Below, piece by piece: positions 1-6,093 of a stretch of DNA of 13,765 bases. The notes below the pieces were generated by a model. It saw only the letters and a list, made by a program, of their open reading frames with translations, was not told the DNA's origin and ran no database searches. This stretch comes from JBHIBD01 sp046758865 (GTDB lineage: Bacteria > Planctomycetota > Brocadiia > Brocadiales > Bathyanammoxibiaceae): contig JBHIBD010000059.1 in the NCBI GenBank assembly GCA_046758865.1, positions 1-13,765 on the forward strand. The letters are read 5' to 3'. The position numbers and the translations under genes are program-made. Positions within the stretch are counted from its first letter, which is position 1; the number at the start of each line of letters is the position of its first letter.

Positions 1-1627
1 GGACAAACTCGTATACCCTCAGGTGCTTCTCCTTGCCATTATTCTTATCCACCCATTCCTTGAGCAGGGTAAAATCATCTGCCTCTTCCACCCGATTAAA
101 GAGGCCCGGGCCGTGGGCCATTAGTTCTTCTTTGTAAAATACAAGATAATTTAGTTCCGTCTCATTCACAAAGCTCTGGAACATATTATAATCTCTTGAG
201 GACAAGCACCTGAATTCGCCCTGGGCATAAAAGGCCACTTTCTCCAGGTCCACTCTCCCCAGGCCCATGATAGTGGGATTCTTGGTAGGGGAATGGGCCT
301 TAATCCAATGACCTGCCTCTTTTTTCCCAACCTCGCCTTTGCGTTTTATTTTGAGGTCCTTGGGCAAAACTACTGCTAATAATATCAAAAGAAGGAGTAA
401 TTGGGAGCGCTCAAATCCTAGCGTATCTCTCTGGAAGTAGGATTTAAATTGAGCGAAATATTGTGAGACCCTTTCAATCCCTACCCCACCCCACACAAAA
501 CCCAATACTACTATAGAGAGGATATAGCGTCCACTTAATAAATAAGTCTGATAGGCAAAGAAACAGGCTATCGGGAAATAGAGGAGAAGGGGTGTAAGCA
601 GGTATAACTCACCATTACGAACCTGGGAGGCAAACCGTGGCTTAATAATCCCCATAAGGGCCCTGAGGCCTATTTTGTCGGGTCTGGCCAATTTAAAGAA
701 ACCCACCAGGAAGAAGGCAAAAAGGGGTTCAAAATAGTCTCTGATAAACTTGTGACATACGAAGAGGACAATCTTGTGATATTCTCTCCCCTGTTTCCAG
801 CGTGCCAGACGGGAAGATACCGGCTCCCTCAGCCTGCCGGTGTCCTCATCTACCCTCATAGTAATCTCTGGTAGAGAAGGCTTTTTGTGGCCTGTTAACT
901 CAAGGGCTGCCCCGTGTCGGGATATCTGCAAGACACCCAACTCCTTGTACACAGAATACACATAAAGGAGTGAGGGTGTCATTACCAGACCTACAAAAAG
1001 GGCTACAGTCAGTGTCCTTCGCAATTCTAATCTCTTCTCTTTCAGGGTGAACCATGCCCATATAAGCCACGGGACAATACAGACCGCAAGTCCTACACCC
1101 TCAGCCCGTGTGAGATAGGCAAGGGAGATTGACAGGGCAAGGAGGGGAACCAAGAGGGCCCTTCTCTTGTTGACTATCTCCCACCCCAGCCATATAGCGG
1201 TCAAGAAAAAGAATATATAGGTCGGGTCTGACATTATGTCAGCAGAGAGCCGTACATGGGTCGGGTTTATAGCCAGGAGAAAGGATGCGAAGATACCCAC
1301 CTTGTGGCTAAAAATGCTCCGCACAAGGAAATATAGGGGCAGTATGCTCAATGTCCCGAAGATAAGGGCAACGGCCTTGCCAGCACTCTCATAGTCCCCA
1401 ATGAGCTTTGTTAACCCAGCGAAGAGTAGAGGATAAACGGGATGGATGGGATGTCTGAGCCCTGCCTCAAAGTCGCCCTCAGCGAAACATCGGGCAGCAT
1501 GGAACCAATTGTACCCATCGGTCCCTATTACCGGAGTGACAAGGAACACATAAAGCCTGATCGACAGTGCAAAAAGGACCAAAAAAAAGAGATGCCTCTT
1601 CTCACTACCCGACATTAAGGGCAGCAT
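1..1627 (-). CDS. Membrane glycosyltransferase, GT-C / PMT_2 type (3' end cut by window edge)
   Basis: The frame is open from an ATG at 1627 to the left edge (542 codons), so the C-terminus is missing. It is a polytopic membrane protein of the dolichyl-phosphate-mannose mannosyltransferase / ArnT-like GT-C fold, a family that moves sugars from lipid-phosphate donors to acceptors on the outer face of the inner membrane. The first hydrophobic segment spans about residues 12-32. It is followed by a loop with TDGYNW (Asp37, the usual acidic residue of the first external loop) and HPIHPVYP (59-66). NPTHVRLSADIMSD (121-134) and YLTRAEG (171-177) are typical of PMT_2 proteins. Several more hydrophobic stretches follow up to about residue 440, then a soluble C-terminal part. 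A second ATG lies four codons in; a GAGGG stretch before the first favours 1627. It sits 3' of gmhA, in a surface-polysaccharide context. Donor and acceptor cannot be read from sequence. Confidence 0.85.
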   Translation of the reverse strand, partial: MLPLMSGSEKRHLFFLVLFALSIRLYVFLVTPVIGTDGYNWFHAARCFAEGDFEAGLRHPIHPVYPLLFAGLTKLIGDYESAGKAVALIFGTLSILPLYFLVRSIFSHKVGIFASFLLAINPTHVRLSADIMSDPTYIFFFLTAIWLGWEIVNKRRALLVPLLALSISLAYLTRAEGVGLAVCIVPWLIWAWFTLKEKRLELRRTLTVALFVGLVMTPSLLYVYSVYKELGVLQISRHGAALELTGHKKPSLPEITMRVDEDTGRLREPVSSRLARWKQGREYHKIVLFVCHKFIRDYFEPLFAFFLVGFFKLARPDKIGLRALMGIIKPRFASQVRNGELYLLTPLLLYFPIACFFAYQTYLLSGRYILSIVVLGFVWGGVGIERVSQYFAQFKSYFQRDTLGFERSQLLLLLILLAVVLPKDLKIKRKGEVGKKEAGHWIKAHSPTKNPTIMGLGRVDLEKVAFYAQGEFRCLSSRDYNMFQSFVNETELNYLVFYKEELMAHGPGLFNRVEEADDFTLLKEWVDKNNGKEKHLRVYEFV

Positions 1628-1683
1628 AGTGTATGGACCCTCGTAAAAAAGAAAAATTTAACCACTTTTAGCAGAGAACATTA

Positions 1684-1709
1684 CTGGGCTCTGGACAAAC
1701 TCAGCCCAG
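1684..1709. repeat. Inverted repeat in the gmhA-glycosyltransferase gap
   Basis: CTGGGCT (1684-1690) and AGCCCAG (1703-1709) form a perfect 7-bp stem with a 12-base loop. There is no T-run on either strand, so it is not a standard intrinsic terminator. It overlaps the end of the gmhB stump and may be a by-product of the rearrangement or a processing/attenuation hairpin. Confidence 0.4.
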
Positions 1710-1754
1710 GGCTATTGTCCCATCCCTGTCCATAAAGGTCGCCCTTCTGCTCAA
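1701..1754 (-). pseudogene. gmhB 5' remnant (heptose bisphosphate phosphatase, HAD type)
   Basis: A 17-codon frame starts at a TTG whose last two bases are the first two of the gmhA stop (TTGA overlap). An AGGAG stretch lies 8 bases upstream, inside the gmhA tail. It reads MSRRATFMDRDGTIALG and then hits TGA. A basic start, a hydrophobic strand and DRDGTI is the hallmark beginning of GmhB/HisB-N phosphatases, where the first Asp is the nucleophile. GmhB acts after GmhA in activated-heptose synthesis and is often encoded next to it. No continuation of the fold follows in any frame before the glycosyltransferase start at 1627. I read this as the stump left after a deletion. Chance similarity is possible because the match is short, but start context and location both fit. 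Confidence 0.55.
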
Positions 1755-2359
1755 GCTGGTTTCTCCTTCTCAGGTGCGGAATCTCCAAAGAGCTCTTTTT
1801 CCACAATGGAGCATAGGATGTGGCCCACTATCATATGGCATTCCTGTATCCTTGGGGTGTTTCTGGAAGGGACCTGCAGGCAAATGTCCACTAAATCCTT
1901 CAGGCTTCCCCCATCCTGACCTGTAAGGCCCATAGTAACTGCGCCCTTTTCCCTGGCCAGGCGTATTGCCTTCAGGATGCCCTGGGAGTTACCGCTGGTA
2001 GAAATCCCTATCACCACGTCGCCACCCTTCACAAAGGCCTCCACCTGCTTTTCAAAGCAACTGTCAAAGCCATAATCGTTGGCTATGGCCGTAATGACTG
2101 AGCTGTTGGTTGTTAGTGCAAGGACAGGCAGGGCCTTCCTATCCCTTTTGAATCTTCCAATCATTTCCCCTGCTATGTGCTGGGCGTCTGCGGCACTTCC
2201 ACCATTGCCCATGAGGTAAACGGTGTTACCAGCCTTTAGGCAGCCCACAGTTACCCTGGCCATCTCCTTTATCGTACCAATCCCATCAGTTAATAGGCCC
2301 TGCTTTACGTCTATGCTCTCCTTTAGTTCCCTCTCGATATCATTCATTTGTGTGTGCAC
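1751..2359 (-). CDS. gmhA: Phosphoheptose isomerase (sedoheptulose-7-phosphate isomerase)
   Basis: A SIS-domain enzyme of 202 residues, close to the usual GmhA length (about 190-200). It converts sedoheptulose 7-phosphate to glycero-manno-heptose 7-phosphate in the cytoplasm, the first step towards ADP- or GDP-activated heptose for LPS core, S-layer or other glycans. GNGGSAADAQHIAGE (51-65) carries the His61/Glu65 pair, STSGNS (120-125) is the sugar-phosphate loop, and Gln172 with His180 match the metal/catalytic residues of zinc-dependent GmhA at the same numbering as E. coli. This favours GmhA over the DiaA-like SIS paralogues. The start is GTG at 2359 or ATG at 2343; neither has a clear ribosome binding site. 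A weak promoter-like pair (TTACGC, 16 bases, TATAAG) lies at 2427-2400. Its expected partner gmhB survives only as a stump directly downstream. Confidence 0.93.
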   Translation of the reverse strand: MHTQMNDIERELKESIDVKQGLLTDGIGTIKEMARVTVGCLKAGNTVYLMGNGGSAADAQHIAGEMIGRFKRDRKALPVLALTTNSSVITAIANDYGFDSCFEKQVEAFVKGGDVVIGISTSGNSQGILKAIRLAREKGAVTMGLTGQDGGSLKDLVDICLQVPSRNTPRIQECHMIVGHILCSIVEKELFGDSAPEKEKPA

Positions 2360-2413
2360 TCAAATAAGAAACGTTGAACCCTACTCAGAGAGTTAGATGC
2401 TTATATGTCTCCC

Positions 2414-2638
2414 TCACCGGGGCGTAACTCTTGCTAGAAAAAATCTTCTACTGAATTTTCCGAGCGGAAATTGTCGGTGTAGAGACAGAATATACTCGGA
2501 ATCTATAGGTGCTACCTCCCATTTGTCAAGAAAGATTTTCGGCCCGCCAGAAACAGGGTGTTTCGCCTTTAGATATACTGCCTCTGGCACTTCAAAGCTT
2601 CTCCGTATACCTTCTCCGTCCCGTGTTTCATCAAGCAC
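2414..2638 (-). pseudogene. Possible decayed or frameshifted small ORF, unknown
   Basis: I do not recognise this. A 74-codon frame starts with GTG at 2638, but the good ribosome binding site (AAGGAGG, 2646-2640) is ideally placed, 8 bases away, for an ATG at 2631 in another frame. That frame gives a 20-residue peptide (MKHGTEKVYGEALKCQRQYI) stopping at 2569. The longer frame continues past it with a plausible polypeptide (KHPVSGGPKIFLDKWEVAPI and onward) to a stop at 2414. A strong initiation site feeding a short frame, with a longer frame carrying on, is what a frameshifted gene would look like, but a random ORF is equally possible. No domain is recognised and no neighbour suggests a function. 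Confidence 0.25.
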
Positions 2639-2925
2639 TCCTCCTTTCTACAAGATTGGCTTCCTTCACTCCATTGTATCCATTGTGAAATTCACGAAAC
2701 AAAAGGCCCTGCGTTGTGGAACTGGCGTGATTTTTTAGCGAAGCATTGTCAAAGGATGCTTTCAAACTTACGGCAAAACATCTTCAAAATCATACAAATT
2801 CAGCGCAGACCCCGTTATTTCGCCGAGGCAATCTTCCGGTCACCGCTTGCAGGTCTACAGGAGAGACTCTACCATCTTGTCATAAACCCCCTCACCGACG
2901 CCCTGATAAATAATCAGATTTGTGC

Positions 2926-2955
2926 TTGTAGATTCTTCGGGACCTCTAGTATAAT
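2926..2955 (+). promoter_or_regulatory. Candidate sigma70-like promoter for cysC
   Basis: A perfect TATAAT (2950-2955) lies 18 bases after TTGTAG (2926-2931), which keeps only the TTG of the -35 consensus. A transcript starting near 2962 would carry a leader of about 225 bases before cysC. The -10 box sits in the loop of a wider inverted repeat (CCTCTA 2943-2948, TAGAGG 2972-2977). The long leader and weak -35 make this tentative. Confidence 0.35.
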
Positions 2956-3001
2956 ATTTTACGAAAGTTTTTAGAGGCTTTTCATGTGCTCCAAAGGCGC
3001 A

Positions 3002-3050
3002 TCCGCCACTATTTGGACGCTACGCCCTTGGCGGAGACGTGGGTGCACCC
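3002..3050. repeat. Inverted repeats in the cysC leader
   Basis: TCCGCCA (3002-3008) pairs with TGGCGGA (3029-3035) around a 20-base loop that includes GACGCTAC. On the minus strand that piece reads GTAGCGTC, the same tag-plus-stem start seen in the REP-like elements at 6006 and 6064. Next to it is a 10-bp perfect palindrome, GGGTGCACCC (3041-3050). This may be a degraded REP-like element or a leader structure; neither is proven. Confidence 0.35.
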
Positions 3051-3188
3051 CGCTTCTGGATTCAGGGTTAAATGATTACACACCAGAACAGGTCACACCC
3101 TCTCGCTAATTTCCACAAAAATTTTTATATCACCAAGCTTAATTATCAGCTCATCAAGTAGCAAGCAGAGAGGAGGCTTGAAAGAAGA

Positions 3189-3719
3189 GTGGCAAAGGGA
3201 GTTACCGTATGGTTTACAGGACTGCCAAGCTCAGGAAAAAGCAGCATTGCCCATAGGGTAGAGGCAATGCTGAGAGAAAAAGGGCATAAGGTAGAGGTCT
3301 TTGATGGAGACGTAATTCGCAAGAACCTATGCTCTGACCTAGGCTTTTCCAGAGAGGATAGAGACACCAACATAAAACGCATCGCCTTTGTATGCAAGCT
3401 GATGACACGAAACGATGTGGTGGCCATCGCAGCGGCCATCTCCCCATATAGAGAGACCCGCGACTACGCCCGCAAGGAGATAGGCGAGGACTTTCTGGAG
3501 GTCTACGTCAGATGCCCCCTGTCGGTCTGTAAGGACCGCGACGTAAAAGGCCTATATAAAAAGGCCCTAAACGGAGAGATAAAGGGCTTTACCGGCATTG
3601 ACGACCCATACGAAGAGCCGCTCAACCCAGAAATCACCCTGCATACGGACAAGGAGTCCGTGGAGGAATCCACAAAAAGGGTGCTAGCGGAGCTGAAGAA
3701 ACGGGGGTATATTCAATAA
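3189..3719 (+). CDS. cysC: Adenylyl-sulfate kinase (APS kinase)
   Basis: 176 residues, normal for a stand-alone CysC. It phosphorylates adenylyl sulfate (APS) with ATP to give PAPS, the sulfate donor for assimilation or sulfotransferases, in the cytoplasm. The P-loop is GLPSSGKS (11-18). The APS-binding core follows as FDGDVIRKNL (38-47), GFSREDRDTNIKRI (52-65) and ISPYRETR (84-91, with Ser85 at the phosphorylated-Ser position of E. coli CysC). FTGIDDPYEEP (134-144) forms the lid region. The start is GTG at 3189: it is the only start codon downstream of an in-frame TAG at 3159, and AGGAGG (3171-3176) lies upstream with slightly long 12-base spacing. No sulfate adenylyltransferase is adjacent, so it is a lone gene here. 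It could serve PAPS supply for polysaccharide sulfation rather than cysteine synthesis. Confidence 0.95.
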   Translation: MAKGVTVWFTGLPSSGKSSIAHRVEAMLREKGHKVEVFDGDVIRKNLCSDLGFSREDRDTNIKRIAFVCKLMTRNDVVAIAAAISPYRETRDYARKEIGEDFLEVYVRCPLSVCKDRDVKGLYKKALNGEIKGFTGIDDPYEEPLNPEITLHTDKESVEESTKRVLAELKKRGYIQ

Positions 3720-3734
3720 ATTAAGAGGCCCTGA

Positions 3735-3751
3735 ATTCGCCTACAGCGAAT
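3735..3751. repeat. Short hairpin between convergent cysC and the PLP-enzyme gene
   Basis: ATTCGC and GCGAAT form a 6-bp stem around the loop CTACA in the 47-base gap between two convergent stop codons. There is no T-run on either side, so a simple intrinsic terminator is not supported. It may still act as a bidirectional transcript-end structure or be a small dispersed palindrome. Confidence 0.4.
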
Positions 3752-3766
3752 GACGGTGCATTAACA

Positions 3767-4891
3767 TCACGGGATATGCTCTAGTAGTCTATCTATCTCC
3801 TCATGGGTATTATAAAAATGGGGCGCTGCGCGGATGCGGCCCTCCCTGAGGCTCACGATAATCCCCTCCCTTATCAAGCAGTCGTGAACCAACGCAATGT
3901 TGTGCCGCTCTGAATAAAAGGAGACGATGCCCGACTTCTCACCGTCCCTACGAGAACTGAATATCCTGTAACCTTTCTTCTCAAGCCCACCCACAAGGTA
4001 GTCTGTAAGTTCAAGTACCCTCTCCTCTATCTCCCTTATCCCTACCTCAAGTATAAGCTCCAACGAACCCCTCAGGCCATAGATACCCAGTGTGTTGAGC
4101 GACCCGCACTCAAACCTTGACGCATCGGGGCGCAGGGTAAGATTGTAGTCAAGATAGTCTTCCCTATCGACCACACTCGCCCAGCCTACCTCACGCACGG
4201 CAAGCTTTTCCATTGACCCCTTTCTGGCATAAAATATCCCCACCCCCTCCGGAGATAGAAGCCACTTATGCCCGTCCGCCGACAAGAAATCTACACCCAC
4301 CTCATTCACATCAAGCCCCAGGGCGCCAAGCCCCTGAATGGCGTCCACCACAAACACTGCGCCCTTGTCCCTGCACAGACTCCCGATGCGCCTGAGGTCA
4401 TTCCTGAAGCCACTCGAAAATTCTACAAAACTTAATGAAACAACCCTGGTCTTATCATCTGCCACCTTCTTAACGTCCTCAAAGGGTATACGGCCCCTTT
4501 TATCCTCCCAGACAAATTTTACCTGCACGCCCCTATCCTTGAGATTCATCCAGGGATAGACATTGGCCGGAAACTCTACATTGGCTATGACCACGTTATC
4601 GCCTTCACTCCATTCAAGGCCGTTCGCGACAAAGGATATCCCCTCGCCAGTGTTCTTTGTGAAGGCAATCTCCGTGGGGTGGGCGTTGAGGAGCCTCGCC
4701 GCCAGAACCCGTGTCTTATTTACATCCTCTACCCACCTCTCCTCATTAACACCCCCGCCTCTGGCCATATCCTCTATAAACCCGTTCATGTAAGAGGCGG
4801 CACGGCGGGAAAGGGGACCTATACAGGCATTGTCGAGGAAGGTGTACCTTCTTGTGATGGGGAACTCTTTGCGGATTTTTTTAACGTTCAT
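3767..4891 (-). CDS. Class V aminotransferase-fold PLP enzyme (cysteine desulfurase-like, lacks the catalytic Cys loop)
   Basis: 374 residues of the fold-type I, class V aminotransferase family (CsdA/SufS, isopenicillin-N epimerase relatives). TKNTGEGI (78-85) binds the cofactor phosphate, VDAIQGLG (182-189) holds Asp183 for the PLP nitrogen, and ADGHKWLLSPEGVG (205-218) carries the Schiff-base Lys209. RFECGSLN (259-266) is the usual motif of this subgroup. The C-terminal region reads SLREGRIRAAPHFYNTHEEID (347-367), which ends in the family's APHFYNT pattern. The region where SufS-type cysteine desulfurases have RxGxxCA contains no cysteine, so sulfur transfer by a persulfide is unlikely. 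A lyase, epimerase or aminotransferase role is more plausible. The ATG at 4891 is 6 bases past the stop of the PurM-like gene, implying one transcript. Substrate unknown. Confidence 0.85.
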   Translation of the reverse strand: MNVKKIRKEFPITRRYTFLDNACIGPLSRRAASYMNGFIEDMARGGGVNEERWVEDVNKTRVLAARLLNAHPTEIAFTKNTGEGISFVANGLEWSEGDNVVIANVEFPANVYPWMNLKDRGVQVKFVWEDKRGRIPFEDVKKVADDKTRVVSLSFVEFSSGFRNDLRRIGSLCRDKGAVFVVDAIQGLGALGLDVNEVGVDFLSADGHKWLLSPEGVGIFYARKGSMEKLAVREVGWASVVDREDYLDYNLTLRPDASRFECGSLNTLGIYGLRGSLELILEVGIREIEERVLELTDYLVGGLEKKGYRIFSSRRDGEKSGIVSFYSERHNIALVHDCLIREGIIVSLREGRIRAAPHFYNTHEEIDRLLEHIP

Positions 4892-4897
4892 AAATAT

Positions 4898-5962
4898 TCA
4901 TCGCGGTAGTGGACTCGACTTCTTCCCTTCTGCCTCAAACAGCCTTGCTATCTCATCTACCTCAAAGGTGGGGAGTTTCCTTGTCTTTCCGTTCTCTATT
5001 ATCTTAAGGCCCTTGTCTCTTGCTGTAAGCGTGCCTATGACCTCTGCTTTAAAGCGGAAGCCCTCCCGCCTTAAGGCACCAAGCACACTCTCAGTGTCTT
5101 CAGGCGCAAGGGCTATGAGGAGTGCGCCGGAGGATATCATGCCCATGGGGTCAAGGCCATAAAGTGAACATACGGCCTCTGTCTCAGGGTAGCAGTGCAC
5201 ACTGGACCTTTCCACCGTAGCGCCTAACCCTGCTATGCCCGCCATCTCTACGATACCAGTGGATAGACCACCCTCGGTGAGGTCGTGCATGGCGTGTACC
5301 TTATCTGTCCCTGCGGCAATGGCCGCCTCCCTCACTATACTTAGCCCTGGGTCATAAAGAAACCCCTTAGCCCGTTTAACAAACTCCTTACCGTAGCGGT
5401 CCGCCAAATCCTTCTCCCGCTCCCCGGCCAGTATAGCCGTGCCCTCAATGGCAATACCCTTGGTCAGGATAATATCATCGCCTGCCCTGGCGCTGGTCTT
5501 TAGCACTAACCTCTCCTTTTCTACCTCACCCAACATCTGCCCGACCACAATGGGTCTCTCCAGGCCCGCAGTTATCTCCGTATGTCCGCCGCACAGGGCA
5601 ACACCTAAGTCTTTGGCTGCCTTCGATATATCGGCAAAGATTACCCTTGCCATCTCTTCACTGGCCTTGCCCTCCGGCAGGAACACCGTGGCCAGAAACC
5701 ACCTCGGCACCGCACCCAGGGTGGCAACATCGTTGGCGTTAATGTTTACCGCATACCAGCCTATCCGCTCAGCAGCAAACGTGATGGGGTCGGTCTTTGC
5801 GACCAGGTAGGACTTTTGACTACCAATATCCAGGACAGCGGCATCCTCACCCACCCTGGGCCCGATAATGACACTGGGGTCACTAATATCGGAGTATTTT
5901 CCCAGAAGCTCTCTGAGGAGATTTGGTGGTAACTTCCCCACTGGAAGGTGCTTCTTGTCCAT
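4898..5962 (-). CDS. AIR synthase (PurM/HypE)-family ATP-binding protein
   Basis: 354 residues with the two-domain PurM/HypE/SelD/ThiL architecture; relatives use ATP to activate an amide, carbamoyl, selenide or phosphate group. VGEDAAVLDIG (37-47) and KTDPIT (56-61) form the N-terminal nucleotide/metal site, NINANDVATLGAVPRWFL (73-90) is the signature stretch, and CGGHTEIT (124-131) precedes the second domain. There LTKGIAIEGTAILA and HDLTEGGLSTGIVEMA are the family's C-domain motifs. It most resembles HypE-related proteins, but the C-terminus ends in PLPR and lacks the PRxC tail whose cysteine true HypE carbamoylates. There is no N-terminal Cys/Sec loop as in SelD, and the ThiL-type motif is absent. 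It therefore belongs to the unassigned HypE-like group. The ATG at 5962 has AAAGGG just upstream. It is cotranscribed with the PLP enzyme 6 bases downstream; no hydrogenase maturation genes are in view. Confidence 0.82.
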   Translation of the reverse strand: MDKKHLPVGKLPPNLLRELLGKYSDISDPSVIIGPRVGEDAAVLDIGSQKSYLVAKTDPITFAAERIGWYAVNINANDVATLGAVPRWFLATVFLPEGKASEEMARVIFADISKAAKDLGVALCGGHTEITAGLERPIVVGQMLGEVEKERLVLKTSARAGDDIILTKGIAIEGTAILAGEREKDLADRYGKEFVKRAKGFLYDPGLSIVREAAIAAGTDKVHAMHDLTEGGLSTGIVEMAGIAGLGATVERSSVHCYPETEAVCSLYGLDPMGMISSGALLIALAPEDTESVLGALRREGFRFKAEVIGTLTARDKGLKIIENGKTRKLPTFEVDEIARLFEAEGKKSSPLPR

Positions 5963-6005
5963 AAAGACCCTTTATTTCTTAAGGATGGCCCAGGGTCAGC
6001 CCGAG

Positions 6006-6073
6006 TTGTAGCGTCCGATCCCCGTATCGGACGAAAAGAAGAAAACGTCGGGTACGGCGACCCGACGCTACAA
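6006..6073. repeat. Inverted REP-like doublet (BIME-like)
   Basis: Two hairpins face each other. The outer arms TTGTAGCGTC (6006-6015) and GACGCTACAA (6064-6073) are a perfect 10-bp inverted repeat. Inside, 6012-6033 folds with an 8-bp stem (CGTCCGAT/ATCGGACG) and a 6-base loop. 6046-6067 folds the same way (CGTCGGGT/ACCCGACG, 6-base loop). Read outward-in on opposite strands the two units are homologous, and the stem differences are compensated on both sides. A GTAG tetranucleotide before a hairpin is the known mark of REP elements mobilised by RAYT (TnpA_REP) transposases. It lies in the 131-base gap between the Fe-S protein gene and the PurM-like gene, where it could protect or end transcripts. 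Confidence 0.75.
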
Positions 6074-6093
6074 AATCTGGTTTTATTTGCGTC

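Larger units (their letters stand above)
2360..3188. other. 829-base gap without a confident gene
   Basis: This stretch separates divergent gmhA (-) and cysC (+). It contains the doubtful ORF at 2414-2638, a promoter-like sequence at 2926-2955 and inverted repeats at 3002-3050. Between about 2640 and 2940 every frame on both strands is either interrupted often or gives unrecognisable low-quality translation. I looked for tRNA, RNase P, SRP RNA and transposase fragments and saw none. It most resembles decayed coding DNA plus the regulatory leader of cysC. Confidence 0.5.

Noticed and set aside
2714..2974. 86-codon plus-strand frame in the gap before cysC
   Set aside because: No ribosome binding site, no recognisable family, and it runs through the candidate cysC promoter.
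3735..3751. Intrinsic terminator for cysC
   Set aside because: The stem is only 6 bp and no T-run follows on either strand, so I list it only as a hairpin.
3767..4891. Calling the class V PLP enzyme a cysteine desulfurase (SufS/IscS)
   Set aside because: The cysteine-bearing active-site loop is missing in the C-terminal region, so persulfide chemistry is not supported.
4898..5962. Calling the PurM-like gene hypE, selD or thiL
   Set aside because: It lacks the HypE C-terminal Cys motif, the SelD Cys/Sec loop and the ThiL signature, and no maturation genes are nearby.
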